Below are positions 11,597-22,155 of a stretch of DNA of 60,000 bases, piece by piece. Under the pieces are notes generated by a model. The model was not told the DNA's origin and did no database searches. It saw nothing but the letters and a program-made list of their open reading frames with translations. Numbering within the stretch: position 1 is the stretch's first letter; every line of letters begins with the position of its first letter. The DNA is from Polytrichum commune (Eukaryota; Streptophyta; Polytrichopsida; Polytrichales; Polytrichaceae). The DNA lies in contig OX485803.1 in assembly GCA_950295325.1 (NCBI GenBank), positions 21,454,001 through 21,514,000 on the forward strand, given 5' to 3'. The position numbers were made by a program, and so were the translations under genes.

Positions 11597-11815
11597 GGTG
11601 GAATAAGTCCAAAGTTGGGCTAACTGCCGGATGGTGTTGGCGGGCAGAACACGGTACCCGAGGCCAATATACCCGAAGAGCTCCTCCCAAATGCCTGGTT
11701 CGGCACCCTTTATGGCGTTAGCGTCGACTGGTGGACGTTAGAACTTGGTGTCCTGGGCACCGGATTTCCAGGAGTGCCGTTCAACTGACTTATACCTCTG
11801 CTGGTGGGGACGCTC

Positions 11816-12475
11816 TAAGGACCCAATGTGGAGTTACAAAGTGCACTCCTTGATAGCTGAAATTAGACGAAAGCACTACATTTACATCATTTGGAAAGGT
11901 GACAAAGCTTTGAGACACTGATATGTCAAAATGAAAGAGGCGTGCCATTTCAAAGAGGCCATAACTGGCTTGTAGTAGTCAAGACGAGGTATTATGCCAT
12001 TGGTATTATGCCTTGAGGGTTTAATGCCAAGGGTGGGTCGAACGGGCATTCCAATTACGCTGATCACATGGTCAAGGTTTTTTCTTCTAGTCAAGACGAG
12101 GTGGCTTGCCACATAGCTAGCTCATAATTAACTACGGGGACTTTGCCTAGGAGCCATGATATGTGTCCTTGTTCCTACCCTATCTACCTACCAAGAATTA
12201 TATATATATATATCATCATACTTGTTGTGGCTCGCCACCTTTCATGAATACCACCCTTGATAGTGTGTAGGAGGATAGTGGCTACCATATACAACAGGTA
12301 GCACACCGCTCACGTGGCTCGCTGCCTATTATTTACATTAACCACTATCCTCTTGGCATGCAATTTAGTACATATCCTAAAATCCATTACTATGAAGCAA
12401 TGGATACATGACGATGCAGGGTGCCATGAATTGGCAAGAGAGTGTAAGTTTTTATCGTAGCCCGCGATTAGAAAA
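11816..12475. other. Intergenic, nothing recognised
   Basis: Contains a short (TA)n tract near 12198-12212. No coding or RNA feature could be supported. Confidence 0.55.
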
Positions 12476-13175
12476 TAGGTGGCCCATATTTAATCACCAT
12501 TGTGCAGAAATTACCATGCCACAATCCCCCGTTTCTCTACCAACCTTTTCTCATTTTCTTGAAATCTCGATGTGATTTTTGTGTGCAATCGGAGGTGCCA
12601 TCCAAATGTTGGTGTGAAAATATTGACATCTATATCTAGATGTATGACTTAGGTGCTTGTTAGGGGATGTAGATTTAAGGAACAATCTATCATTGCCCAC
12701 ATGCACATAACGGGTGGCTCTTATTTTGTCATCATCATCATGCACCAAAATTAGATCACACCCTACTACCCCCCTTCTTTCTACCAACCTTGATCTTCTT
12801 TTCTTGAAACATGAACATGCAATTGCGTGTGATCAGAGGTGCCGGCCAAATGTCGGGGCGAAAATATCAACATTCGTCTTGGGATGTATGATTTAGGGTG
12901 CTTTATTAGGGCATGGAGATTGAGCGAACAATCTATCATAGCCTACATGTAAAGAGACGGGTGGCCCATATTTTGTGATCACCATCATGCACAAAATTAC
13001 CACACCTCATTATTGTCGTTTTCTCTACCAACCTTTTCTCCTTTTCTTGAAACATGAACGTGATTTTTGTGTACAATCAGAGGTGTGGGCCAAATGTCGG
13101 GGTGAAAATGTAAAGATCCATCTTGGGATGTATGATTTAGGGTGCTTTTATTAGGGTATGAGATTGAGTGAGCAC
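12476..13175 (+). repeat. Three-copy tandem repeat, unit ~235-246 bp
   Basis: Copies begin at about 12479, 12714 and 12960, each with GGTGG-CCCATATTTT and a CATCATGCACAAAATTA block. They continue through TTTCTCTACCAACCTT, TTCTTGAAAC, a GTGTGCAATC-GAGGTG motif, and ATGTATGATTTAGG-TGCTT. The third copy breaks off near 13175. The copies have diverged noticeably, so this is an old array. No protein is encoded. Confidence 0.85.
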
Positions 13176-13554
13176 GCTAAGAGCTCAAGGGAAAAGGGTC
13201 CTCTCGTTTGTGATTAAGTAGGTGGATGAGGACATCACACCTATCTCTTTGTATGTTACTTCTATGGCAATCCAAACCTTGCACTTATAAAGCCCCCTCA
13301 AGGGGGGTGCTTGGAATTGCTAGGACTTCAAGTTGTCATTACATGGGCCCAAACCAATGGGATTGCAAGCATTTCACGGCCTCTCATGAGATCTTCCACC
13401 TTTAGACCACTTCTCTCTTACCTTGATAACCTTATTGGTTGGATGCCTCACCACTTTTACACTTTGTTATTACACCGTGAGCTTCAATCATCTTGTATGT
13501 TCAATCATTGCACACGACCGGAAGCACGCAATATTTTACACTTGAGGTAGATGT

Positions 13555-13780
13555 GCCTAATTCGGCCACTAACCTTAATACGATACTTATATTTGAGTGG
13601 TATGTGGTTTGGTTTAAGAATTGATATAAAAAAGATACGTGTTCAAGAGAGTTTGGGTTTCTTGTTCACAATGTGATATTCATTCCATACTCGATAATCA
13701 ACATAATTGAGGGGATCTATATGATCATTTTAATGAGCACGAAAAGTCTTCACTTTGATAATGAATAAGATATTAATGTA
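13555..13780 (+). repeat. Dispersed repeat family R1, copy 1
   Basis: Shares an ordered series of blocks with 18830-19170, 38150-38500 and 44988-45160: a GTGTTCAA-AG segment, then CATTC-A-A-T-AATAATCAACA, then CTATATGATCA and AGTCTTCACTTTGA. The copies differ too much to define ends by eye. Confidence 0.6.
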
Positions 13781-16359
13781 AGCTCCACAAACTACGAGTA
13801 AAATGGCTATGACCTCGATTTGGATTTGCTAACACATCTCATATTAATTGTGTGTTTCATATTCTAAGAGAAGTGGGCAAGCTGGAAAAAGTAATCATTA
13901 AAGATCCATCTACCTTAGTGTGGCATGAAATTGGTGTGCCATGCTAGAGTGCTCTTTGTCGCTTGTTATGTAGCACTATGTGTCATGTGACACCCTCTCT
14001 AATTGCTACCTAGAGTCTACAAGGCAATCAATGAGGGTTGGTGATGAATAGTGTGGGCTACACTAAATCATAACTTTTTGTGTACTCAAATATGGATGTC
14101 TGATTATGATAAGAGACTACATTTGGCTTGTTTCTAGAATAATTTCTCTACCAAATTATACCATTCAAAACAACATTGCAAGATGGCTCTCAACATTTTA
14201 TTTTTTTAATTTTCATAAAATTTAAGAGGATCAAAGTGTTTGATTGTCAACTAAATTTTGATATTAGTGCTATTTTATTGAGTCTTTGCTCATTGATTCC
14301 TTGTCCAAGAGAGCACTACCTTGAGAATGCGAGAGGGAATTGTTGCATTCAAGCATACCCTTCATCCAACATAAATACTTGACATCCTAGAGGTTTGTGG
14401 TTGATTTGACTCAAATGACATCAAGTAGAGCAATTTGGGGACTTTCAATCTGATTATGGTGTCAAATCCACCCAAAAAAGAACAATGCATGTGATCTACA
14501 TCTATTTAATGGTTCTTATGTTGGATGAATGAATGGTACGCTCGTATGTGATAATTCCCTCTTGCCTCTTGAGACTGTCGAGAAATCTTAAGAATTTGTT
14601 CGAGTCCCAATAGACAATTCTAGTACATTGTTTATGATATCGGTTGCCACGGGTCGAATATTGTCATTTACCTTATTCTAAAGTCTACATCATGTTAGAT
14701 GAATTTGCTAAGTAGATTAAAGTAAATCTGGACTAAAGTGAGTCTAGCTTTTTTTTAGACTCAAAGGAACCAATAATAAAAATTGTGTATCTTAGTTATT
14801 ATGATACACTTTTTAATGAATAATACATATCACATAACAATGCTTGAAGAGATCTTAATTTATTTATAATCTCAATCGATAATCATGTTTTGTTATTTTG
14901 ATAGGAATGTCACTTTAGTAACATTTAAGCGTTTTAATATCAAAATTTAGGCCATGAGAAGCCTCCTACATGTGCCATTTCACTCCTTGATGATCTGCTC
15001 TTCAATTCTCGTTCGTTACACTGAATGCCAAGAATTATTCATAGTGCTTTTGTTAACAAACATAGACATGGTCATAATTATCGGCACATGTTATTTGCCA
15101 ATTTAGTGATACTTTACACTCATGACATTATACATCTGAGTGATAGTGGTCCACACTATTTATCATTGATCCACATAAATCATTTATTAGTCATTGGATG
15201 GCAACCAAAAAAGGCAGCGTAAGTCACTTGCTACTACATGGCAAATCATGGAGACCATATGGCACATCAATTTTAATGTTGACCTAAATAAGAAATACAG
15301 TGTACCACAAACAACGTAGCACAACTTGTCTTGCCTACTTGATCATACTTCATGGAGACAGGGACTTATATAACATTCTTTAGCCACATGGTTGTGTTCA
15401 TTTCTATATTTAGCATCTAACCTACCATGTATTACTACTTATTGGGGCCTCCATTGTATTACCTTTATGGGAAGAAATTGACACCGGTATGAATAATGAA
15501 TAGTGATGGTATTTTCAGTGATAATGTTGCTTTTTTTTGTGAATAATGCCAAGATGAATAATGAAACATGCGAATAGTGTTGGGGGTATAACTCCACCCA
15601 AAGTTCCAAGTGTTAACCTAAATGTACAAATAATGAACGGATATTCTTACTTTATTTGGAAACCTCACAAATATAATTGACATACTCCAAGGTCATGAAA
15701 TTGACGCACATGGCTGGATAATGTTATGTATCACTTACAAGTGAGCTTTTCATATGTTGGTGCACTAAATATTGTATTTAGTGTCACATGGTATTTTATG
15801 TCAGCGTGGTGCCTTTTCTAATGACACTTGTTATGAACAAGTTTACAAGGATGTACTATCATCCAACGTACGTTAAGTTTTTCTAACTCCCAATTATGGA
15901 TTCAACAAAGTTTGGAATATTATGCATCCTCACATTTTTGTAAAGAAATATTCTCATGGATGAGTGAAATTTGGATGAATAACAACGTAGTAAGTGACAG
16001 TAATTGCATCATTGTATCTCAGATTTTTTTTCTTGTTTTCTTTCTTTCAAGTAATGATAAATAATGATAGGTTTATATTTTCAAGTGTCAGTGACACCAC
16101 GTGGGTGGTTTACAATTGGTATTGAGCAAGACAAATAGATTTGGTGACACTAAATACAATATTCAGTGTATTGATTTGAGACCTTTTATCACTCTCTCTC
16201 TCTCTCTCTAAGATTGGGTCCCATGTATCTGTACTAGGTTGTGACCTGCATTTACAAGCCACAAAGGTGCTTGGGAGAAACCAAGTTCCATGGGTCGGCT
16301 CTAAAATTGACCAAGAACGAAAGCAACGCAATCACTTTCAATACATGAGGTCTAGGGAA

Positions 16360-16475
16360 TCGTCCCTGCATCAGTGAAAGAATAATGCAAATCTACTTTT
16401 GTAGTAGATTTACAAATATTCTAGTGGTGTGAGGCAAGTTTCTAGTGACGTAGGTTCATTACCCATGACTCATAC
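16360..16475 (+). repeat. Dispersed repeat family R2, copy 2
   Basis: Matches 4085-4200: GTGAAAGAATAATGCAAATC, TAGATTTACAAAT-TTCTAGTG, then GGCAAGTTTCTAGTGACGTAG. No termini were identified. Confidence 0.55.
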
Positions 16476-16707
16476 CAATGAATGTGGAGAACTGGCTAGT
16501 AGTTACAAATGAACCGGTTGAATTTGAAAAATAAACGGTTGAAGTCTAAGACTTCAACAAATTTACCGATCATTTTAAAATGAAATCTTAAAACATACCT
16601 CATATTAAAATAAAATAAAAACCAAAAGATGTCAACATGTAGCCAATTAGACTTGGAAACACTAGGATCTCGACCGGTTGTGCTCCAAAAACCTCTGCAG
16701 ACACTAA

Positions 16708-17217
16708 GGGTCACTTCAGACACGAGCCAAGAGGTGTGACCATGAAATTGTGAGAGCCCAAAAGAAAGTGTCCCAAAGGCCATCCCCAAGACACTTCCAG
16801 AATCATGTAGTGTGGTCACAGACCCTCAAGTGTAGTGTGAAGTCCTCTGTGACCGGGCCCTCAACCAAATGTTATTTCATCAAATTTCTATTCATGCAGG
16901 TCCTCGCAAATGATAAAATAAAATAAATCCACAGTTGTGAGCATTCGGAGTGCCATGGTCTTCCGGTTTTGTGTTAGGCCTACCTCCAAGAGGTGGTTTT
17001 AAAAACAGTCCAAGTGACCATGAGACATGATCCATACGATGCCATGTAGGAACCCATGTAGACTTTACATCCATCTTGCATTCACATGTACACTCCATTA
17101 GTCCCTCAAGCATAGTGTGAAGCGAACGTTGAACCGGCTCCGCCGTTTCCACCAATGAGAGTGCCCGAAGTGGAATGGTCACGGGCTCTCAGTCTCGTGT
17201 GTGAAGTGGCCCGGCCC
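16708..17217. mobile_element. Tourist-like MITE, 510 bp, TAA target duplication
   Basis: The left end GGGTCACTTCAGACACGAG pairs with the right end, which reverse complemented begins GGGCCGGGCCACTTCACACA and goes on with CGAGACTGAGAGCCCGTGACC. TAA flanks both sides (16705-16707 and 17218-17220). Termini match those of the 991-2650 element. A TIR-like block repeated inside near 16820-16865 suggests a nested or rearranged copy. No coding capacity. Confidence 0.65.
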
Positions 17218-17230
17218 TAACTCATACGCT

Positions 17231-18511
17231 CAGGGCATAAAATTGACACCCTGGGGGGTGTATTTTGCTTCCTAGAGTGTCCTAGGACACCCAAATCTCA
17301 AACAGGGTGTCCCCGAGGACACCCAAAAATCCTACAAGGGTGCCCTTTTTACACCCAAAAAAAATTCAGGGTGTGCCCTGTACTTGTAGGGCCTATCAGC
17401 GTATATGTTTGGCAAAGTTTTTGCAAGTTTTTCTTTTTTGACACGCAAAAACTTGCACAAAAAAAAATGCACGTCAATTGACACGCACATTCTAGAAATT
17501 GACACGTATTGCGACTTGTGAAGAAAAAAATCACACGTCAATTGACACACTAGAAATATGAGGAGTTTGGTGCGGATACCAAATTTGTGGCACAATTTTT
17601 GGACATTTCTAGAGGTGGTGAGATCCATTTTCAAGACTCTACAGGATTGGTGCATTCACATATATTGCATTATGCACCATTGCCTCATGCAATTGAGTTT
17701 GGTGGTGATGGTACCCTCCATGGGTGCAAGGTGATTGCACATGCCTATGTGGTTAAGGTGATAGAATCATTGCAGCAACGATTTCCTGATTTGAAGCTCT
17801 TCAATGCAGCTAAGCTATTTAGCCCTGTCTGTTTTTCAACAGACTTGACACTTCTTCATCGAAATGCTCGTTTATGGCTTCAGAGTTTCATTGACCACTT
17901 CTACACTAATGGAGGGAATCTTTTTGATGAGCGTGGTTTAAAATCAGAGCTTCGAGGTTTTTTGGATACACTTCATATTTCATGTGGTGGTCTTAAAATG
18001 CACCAAGCTTGGATGGTTTATTCTTCCAATTTGGACTATGTTGGAAGATATCCTCATATGACAAAGTTGTGGCAAGTTGTTCTTGTAATTCCTGCTAGTA
18101 CAGCTTCTTGTGAGAGAGGATTTTCTACTCAAAATCATATTAAATCTACTTCACGGTGTAGTTTGGTATTAGAGACTTTGGAAGCACAAATGAGAGTTGC
18201 AATGGCAAAAATCCCCATAGAGGCCATTGACTTTGAACAAGTATGGGTAAAGTGGTGTGCTATGAAAGGCCGCCGCTTGTAGGTTTGATTTGCATTGCAA
18301 GTTATGATATGTAGTGATTTTTTTGATTTTTAATTGAAATTTTGAAATGATATTATATATTTTTCAAAATTGTACCTATTTTGACAAAAAAAATTTTTTA
18401 AGAGAAATTTATGAGGACACCCAAAAATTGGAGCAGGGTGTCCTTGGGACACCCAAAATTTGGGACAGGGTGTCCCCTTGAAATTTGGCTAGGGTGTCAA
18501 ATTTATGGCTG
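17231..18511 (+). mobile_element. hAT transposon deletion derivative with 8-bp target duplication
   Basis: The termini CAGGGCATAAAATTGACAC (left) and, reverse complemented, CAGCCATAAATTTGACAC (right) are near-perfect inverted repeats. They are flanked by the identical octamer CATACGCT at 17223-17230 and 18512-18519, the hallmark of hAT insertion. Subterminal regions at both ends carry repeated GGGTGTCC / GGACACCC motifs, the kind of repeats hAT transposases bind. Only the C-terminal third of the transposase remains, so this 1.28-kb element is an internal-deletion product. The intact target duplication indicates no loss since insertion. Confidence 0.92.
17587..18282 (+). pseudogene. hAT transposase, C-terminal remnant (231 aa)
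   Basis: The frame keeps the end of an RNase H-like core and the hAT C-terminal dimerisation domain. That domain carries the motif LWQVVLVIPASTASCERGFS at about residues 160-180, followed by K-R-SL--ETLEAQMRVAM. The N-terminal BED or TTF-type zinc finger and the first catalytic residues are absent. The Met at 17587 is probably not a native start, since the sequence is already inside the family alignment there. Closest in style to the zinc-finger-862-like hAT group. It lies inside a hAT element with clear ends, so it is a transposon relic rather than a domesticated gene. Confidence 0.85.
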
Positions 18512-18829
18512 CATACGCTTGTCGTGATTCATGAACAATTCTATATGTTGTTGACATAAAAAGTGCGTCTATTAGTAGCCAACGTAGAAGAAATATAGGT
18601 CCCCATGCTGTAGATATAGAGCTATAAGTTAGTGTGAGGGTGGACCTTGAGATAGAGTCAAGAATCTCCAGACTGAATGGTTCAAGCTCCTCCTGCAGAT
18701 ACTTATAAGGTGGATGGTTTCAATATCCTCCGTCCACAGACTTCTCTATAGTATCTTCACCGACTAAGTATCGTAGCCATAAGGGACACTGTGCCTCTCC
18801 AACAAGGAGGGGTGGATCAATTGGATACC

Positions 18830-19170
18830 TATATTTGGGTGGTTATATGACAAGGTGGCTTGGATCTAGGAACGGACACCAATAAGATACGTGCCCAAAA
18901 CTAGACTTTGCACTCAAAAGATATAAGCACCCATTCTAGGTTCAATAATCAACACCCTACGTGAGAGGGGGCTTCGGTGTGCGATTGTTTACTTGGACAA
19001 AACAACCTTTCACTTTGGGGCTTTACGACTTGTGCATCTTAACTTCGATTCTAGAACTTGAAGTGACGAGCGTCGTCCTTCAAAATGGTAAGCCTTTCGG
19101 GATCATGTGGCTCAGTTCCCCATATAAATATCTTGGGAGAGTTGGAGGTGCCCCACATAAAGGCTTGAGT
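18830..19170 (+). repeat. Dispersed repeat family R1, copy 2
   Basis: Aligns in order with 38150-38500. Shared landmarks are GGACACC-A-AAGA, CATTCTAGG-TCAATA-TCA, CTTCGATTCT with AACTTGAA-TGAC shortly after, and a GAGTTGGA block. This is the best-matching pair of the family. Confidence 0.65.
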
Positions 19171-20099
19171 TTCGCAACTTGGCCACATAAAGGGGTTTAG
19201 TAAAAACGCGTCTCATAGACGTGTGTGGTTTATTCATCGCAATTTGATTTCACTAGAGTGATTCGGGGTCTTTAATGTTTTCTTTTGGGATTGTGTCAGC
19301 TAAGAAAAGGAAATTCTCGAGTTACAAAAGATTTCGAATGTTCACCTTCAACTCACATGACCGTGCTGCCACAAATCCATGGCCACATATAAGGCATGTA
19401 CACATTAGCTTGAAGACCACAACAACCACTTTATTTGTATGTGAATTACAAATGTCAAGGTATGCAACTGTTAACCGGATTTCTAATTACCTTGGGGAAA
19501 AAGAAGTAGTTATTGTAGGTTTAGCCTTGGTTATGAGAAGGTCACCATGAAGATAAGATAGGTTGTGGATGAAAGGCCATGAGTGGAGCTCCTAAATGCT
19601 TATTGACTCGAATCAAGCACTTAGGTTCAAGTCCGAGGTTTTTGTGTTAATCTTTACTAGATACTTTCAAGCGTTGTAATAACCATCTAGGATGACTCAT
19701 TGTATTGTGCTTGCATGGACTTATATATTCCGCAGTGATGGATAGCAATAAACTTGAAGCTCATTATGATTATGTAATGTGCATCTTAATGTTTACCTTA
19801 CCTTGGATCCATGTCATGTCTCATTCTAAATCATTATTGAACCACTAATAGTGACCCTATTGTGGGCATTACCAACCCCCCAAAAATTCTTACCTTTGGA
19901 TAGGATTGGACATTGTTACATTTGGAACTTGGTTGCAAATCAAAGAGATTGTCATTCCAAGTTTTACAATTGGAATTGAGCTAGAGGTGAAAGTAAATAT
20001 TCTCTTTCACTTTCAATAATCACATTTGCACTTCCAATAGTGTTCACTATTCACTACAAGCATACGAGTCCTAGACAATTATCTTGTGTCATTGGAAGA

Positions 20100-20170
20100 T
20101 TGTCATGTGTTGCTAAGAAATTTGTAAATTACCATAGTGGTAGATTTGCATCTTTCTTTCCCCTACACAA
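20100..20170 (-). repeat. Dispersed repeat family R2, inverted fragment
   Basis: Reverse complement carries AGATGCAAATCTACCACTAT and TTTACAAATTTC, matching the core of the copies at 4090 and 16375. Ends are undefined. Confidence 0.4.
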
Positions 20171-22155
20171 GATGATTGCCTCAGATTCATTTGCTGGTAG
20201 TGATTGAATTTAGAAAAATGTCTGTAACGAGAGCAAATAGTTGTAATATGTGTCTTTTTTGTCATATTCTTAACCAAGCCTTGCCATATATTACACAAAT
20301 ATACATAAGGTGACCACATAAGGCCCACATATGTATAGGTGCTTTCGGTAGTCGAGCTTTCAGAAGCCATGTAACCAGGTCTTGCAGGGTCGGTGGTGCC
20401 ACAGCTACTAAGAAATGCTTTGAAATTCAAGATTTCGATCTTCAAGAAAACGACCAAGTGGCATAATGCAGCCTGTGTATATGGATTGCAGGCAAACTGT
20501 TGGAATGTTTCCGGGGCCTTCTTGTTATACCACTTAATAAGTTAGCCTAGGTGTGTGTGCTTTTGCATAAGTGCATTCTCCAAAGAAGGATAGAATGGAA
20601 GAATGGATCTTCTGGGAGCGATCAATGTGGATGTCGCGCTGGGAGGCAGAGACCAGATTTTTGTGGGCATTATTCAAATCGTATTGGAGGATCCCGACTC
20701 TACGGACCCACCAATAAAACCATAAACCCCTACCTTGGATCACTTTGCGAAATCTACCGTCTTTAGGCTTGTTCTGAGGTTTGCAATGCTAGATCTTTAG
20801 TAGAGATATTTTAGTCGACGTGGAATGGGGAGGGCATTTGACAAATGCGCCACGAGCCTACTTATAAGGATCCATTCAAGAAGTTGGGATATGAGACCAT
20901 GGTTTTGGGCACAGTGCACATTTTCTCTTCTACCCAAAAAGATGGTCCCCTAAAAACCTGCAAAAGAGTGCTGGTGATAAGACCATTGACCTACGTTTTC
21001 CCCCTTGTAGAACAGGACCATGTTGTTACGTACAGGATCCTCTGTTCTGTACAATCAGGGACTTGGTCTATCTGTCAGTCTTAAAAAGTCCTGCATTGGC
21101 ACGTTCTTAGTGATGGGACAACTTGCCCATGTGGTCAAACTGTAAATGGAAGCATTGGAATAACCCTTCTTCAAACCTGGAAATGATGCGGGAACATCGA
21201 CTGGGGCCAAATACTGTGGCAGACTTGTTTGCATTGCCATCTAAAACCCACAACATCAAGTTCCCGTGGTTCAACAGCTGAAAAACATGTCTATCCATGT
21301 GAAAGAGGTGCAATAAAAAAGTCGAACCCGAATGAGGGTGAAAGACAAAATTATTAAGTCCTCATTGGCCCTTGGTTGTGTGTGTAGAATTGCTTACTTA
21401 GCATTTGAGAAAGTCCTCCCTCATGATCAACCTTTCCAAACCTAGGAAACAAGACTGGAGCTTCGACCCTTCAATTAAGAACCATTATTTCACAGAGATC
21501 GTCTTCCATCTTCAACAAATTTAGTAGTTTGCGTGCCAAAATGGTCGTTAAGTGCACATTAAAAAGTATAATCTATGGCAAGCTGATATATCGTGTAAGC
21601 TGAAGGCACATGATTTAAAGACTTACACACCGTACTGTCTGTGATTCAGCTTATGGACGATAATGACCTCACTCAAGAAAAATGGGCACATATTGTGCTG
21701 GTTGTTGTATGAATGTGATTGATCATTGGAGCACAAATCAGTCAAAAATCTAATGATGATATAAAAATGAATGTAGAGTAACAATATTACAACATGCTAT
21801 ATGTGCATTGTGCGCCTTCCACAAGGTCAACCTTGAAGGGAAACCTTTAATTCCAATTGAAGGAGCTTGTTTATAGGTGTGCCTGATTATTAAAGATGTG
21901 CAATTCAAACTAATTGTCTGAGGTAAGTGAAGTGGTTTGATGTATGTTTTAACAACACTCTCCAGCCTTAATACAATAAAATGTATCTAGGATATCGACA
22001 CCATCAATTAGATCAACATTTATTTGAATTCGATCAGACCACATAAACTGGACCGGAATGAAGAGAATCAAACAGGATGTTTGAATGAAAGTAATGAGTT
22101 AAGAATGCAGTACCAGGAATTACTTTTCCCCCATCATCTAATGGTGTTGACAGGA

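Larger units (their letters stand above)
7158..11815 (-). mobile_element. PIF/Harbinger element, 4.66 kb, TAA target duplication
   Basis: The ends are inverted repeats: GAGCATCCCCACCAG at 7158 and, reverse complemented, GAGCGTCCCCACCAG ending at 11815. TAA flanks both (7155-7157 and 11816-11818), the target size of PIF/Harbinger. The GAGC-TCC-CCA start is common among plant elements of this superfamily. Inside is an intact 412-aa Myb/SANT-type ORF on the minus strand (10358-11596), the usual second protein of these elements. No DDE transposase ORF is present, so the element would depend on a helper. Two apparent insertions lie within it: an AT-rich LTR-like segment and a pogo-like MITE. Confidence 0.7.
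13176..16707. other. AT-rich intergenic DNA
   Basis: No gene is supported. A copy of dispersed family R1 lies near 13555-13780 and one of family R2 at 16360-16475. A (CT)n microsatellite is at 16191-16210. Confidence 0.6.
18520..22155. other. Intergenic DNA with dispersed repeats
   Basis: No gene is supported. 18830-19170 is a copy of family R1, and 20100-20170 holds an inverted fragment of family R2. The remaining short frames show no family resemblance. The last few hundred bases are probably 3' flank of the SETD9-like gene on the minus strand. Confidence 0.55.
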
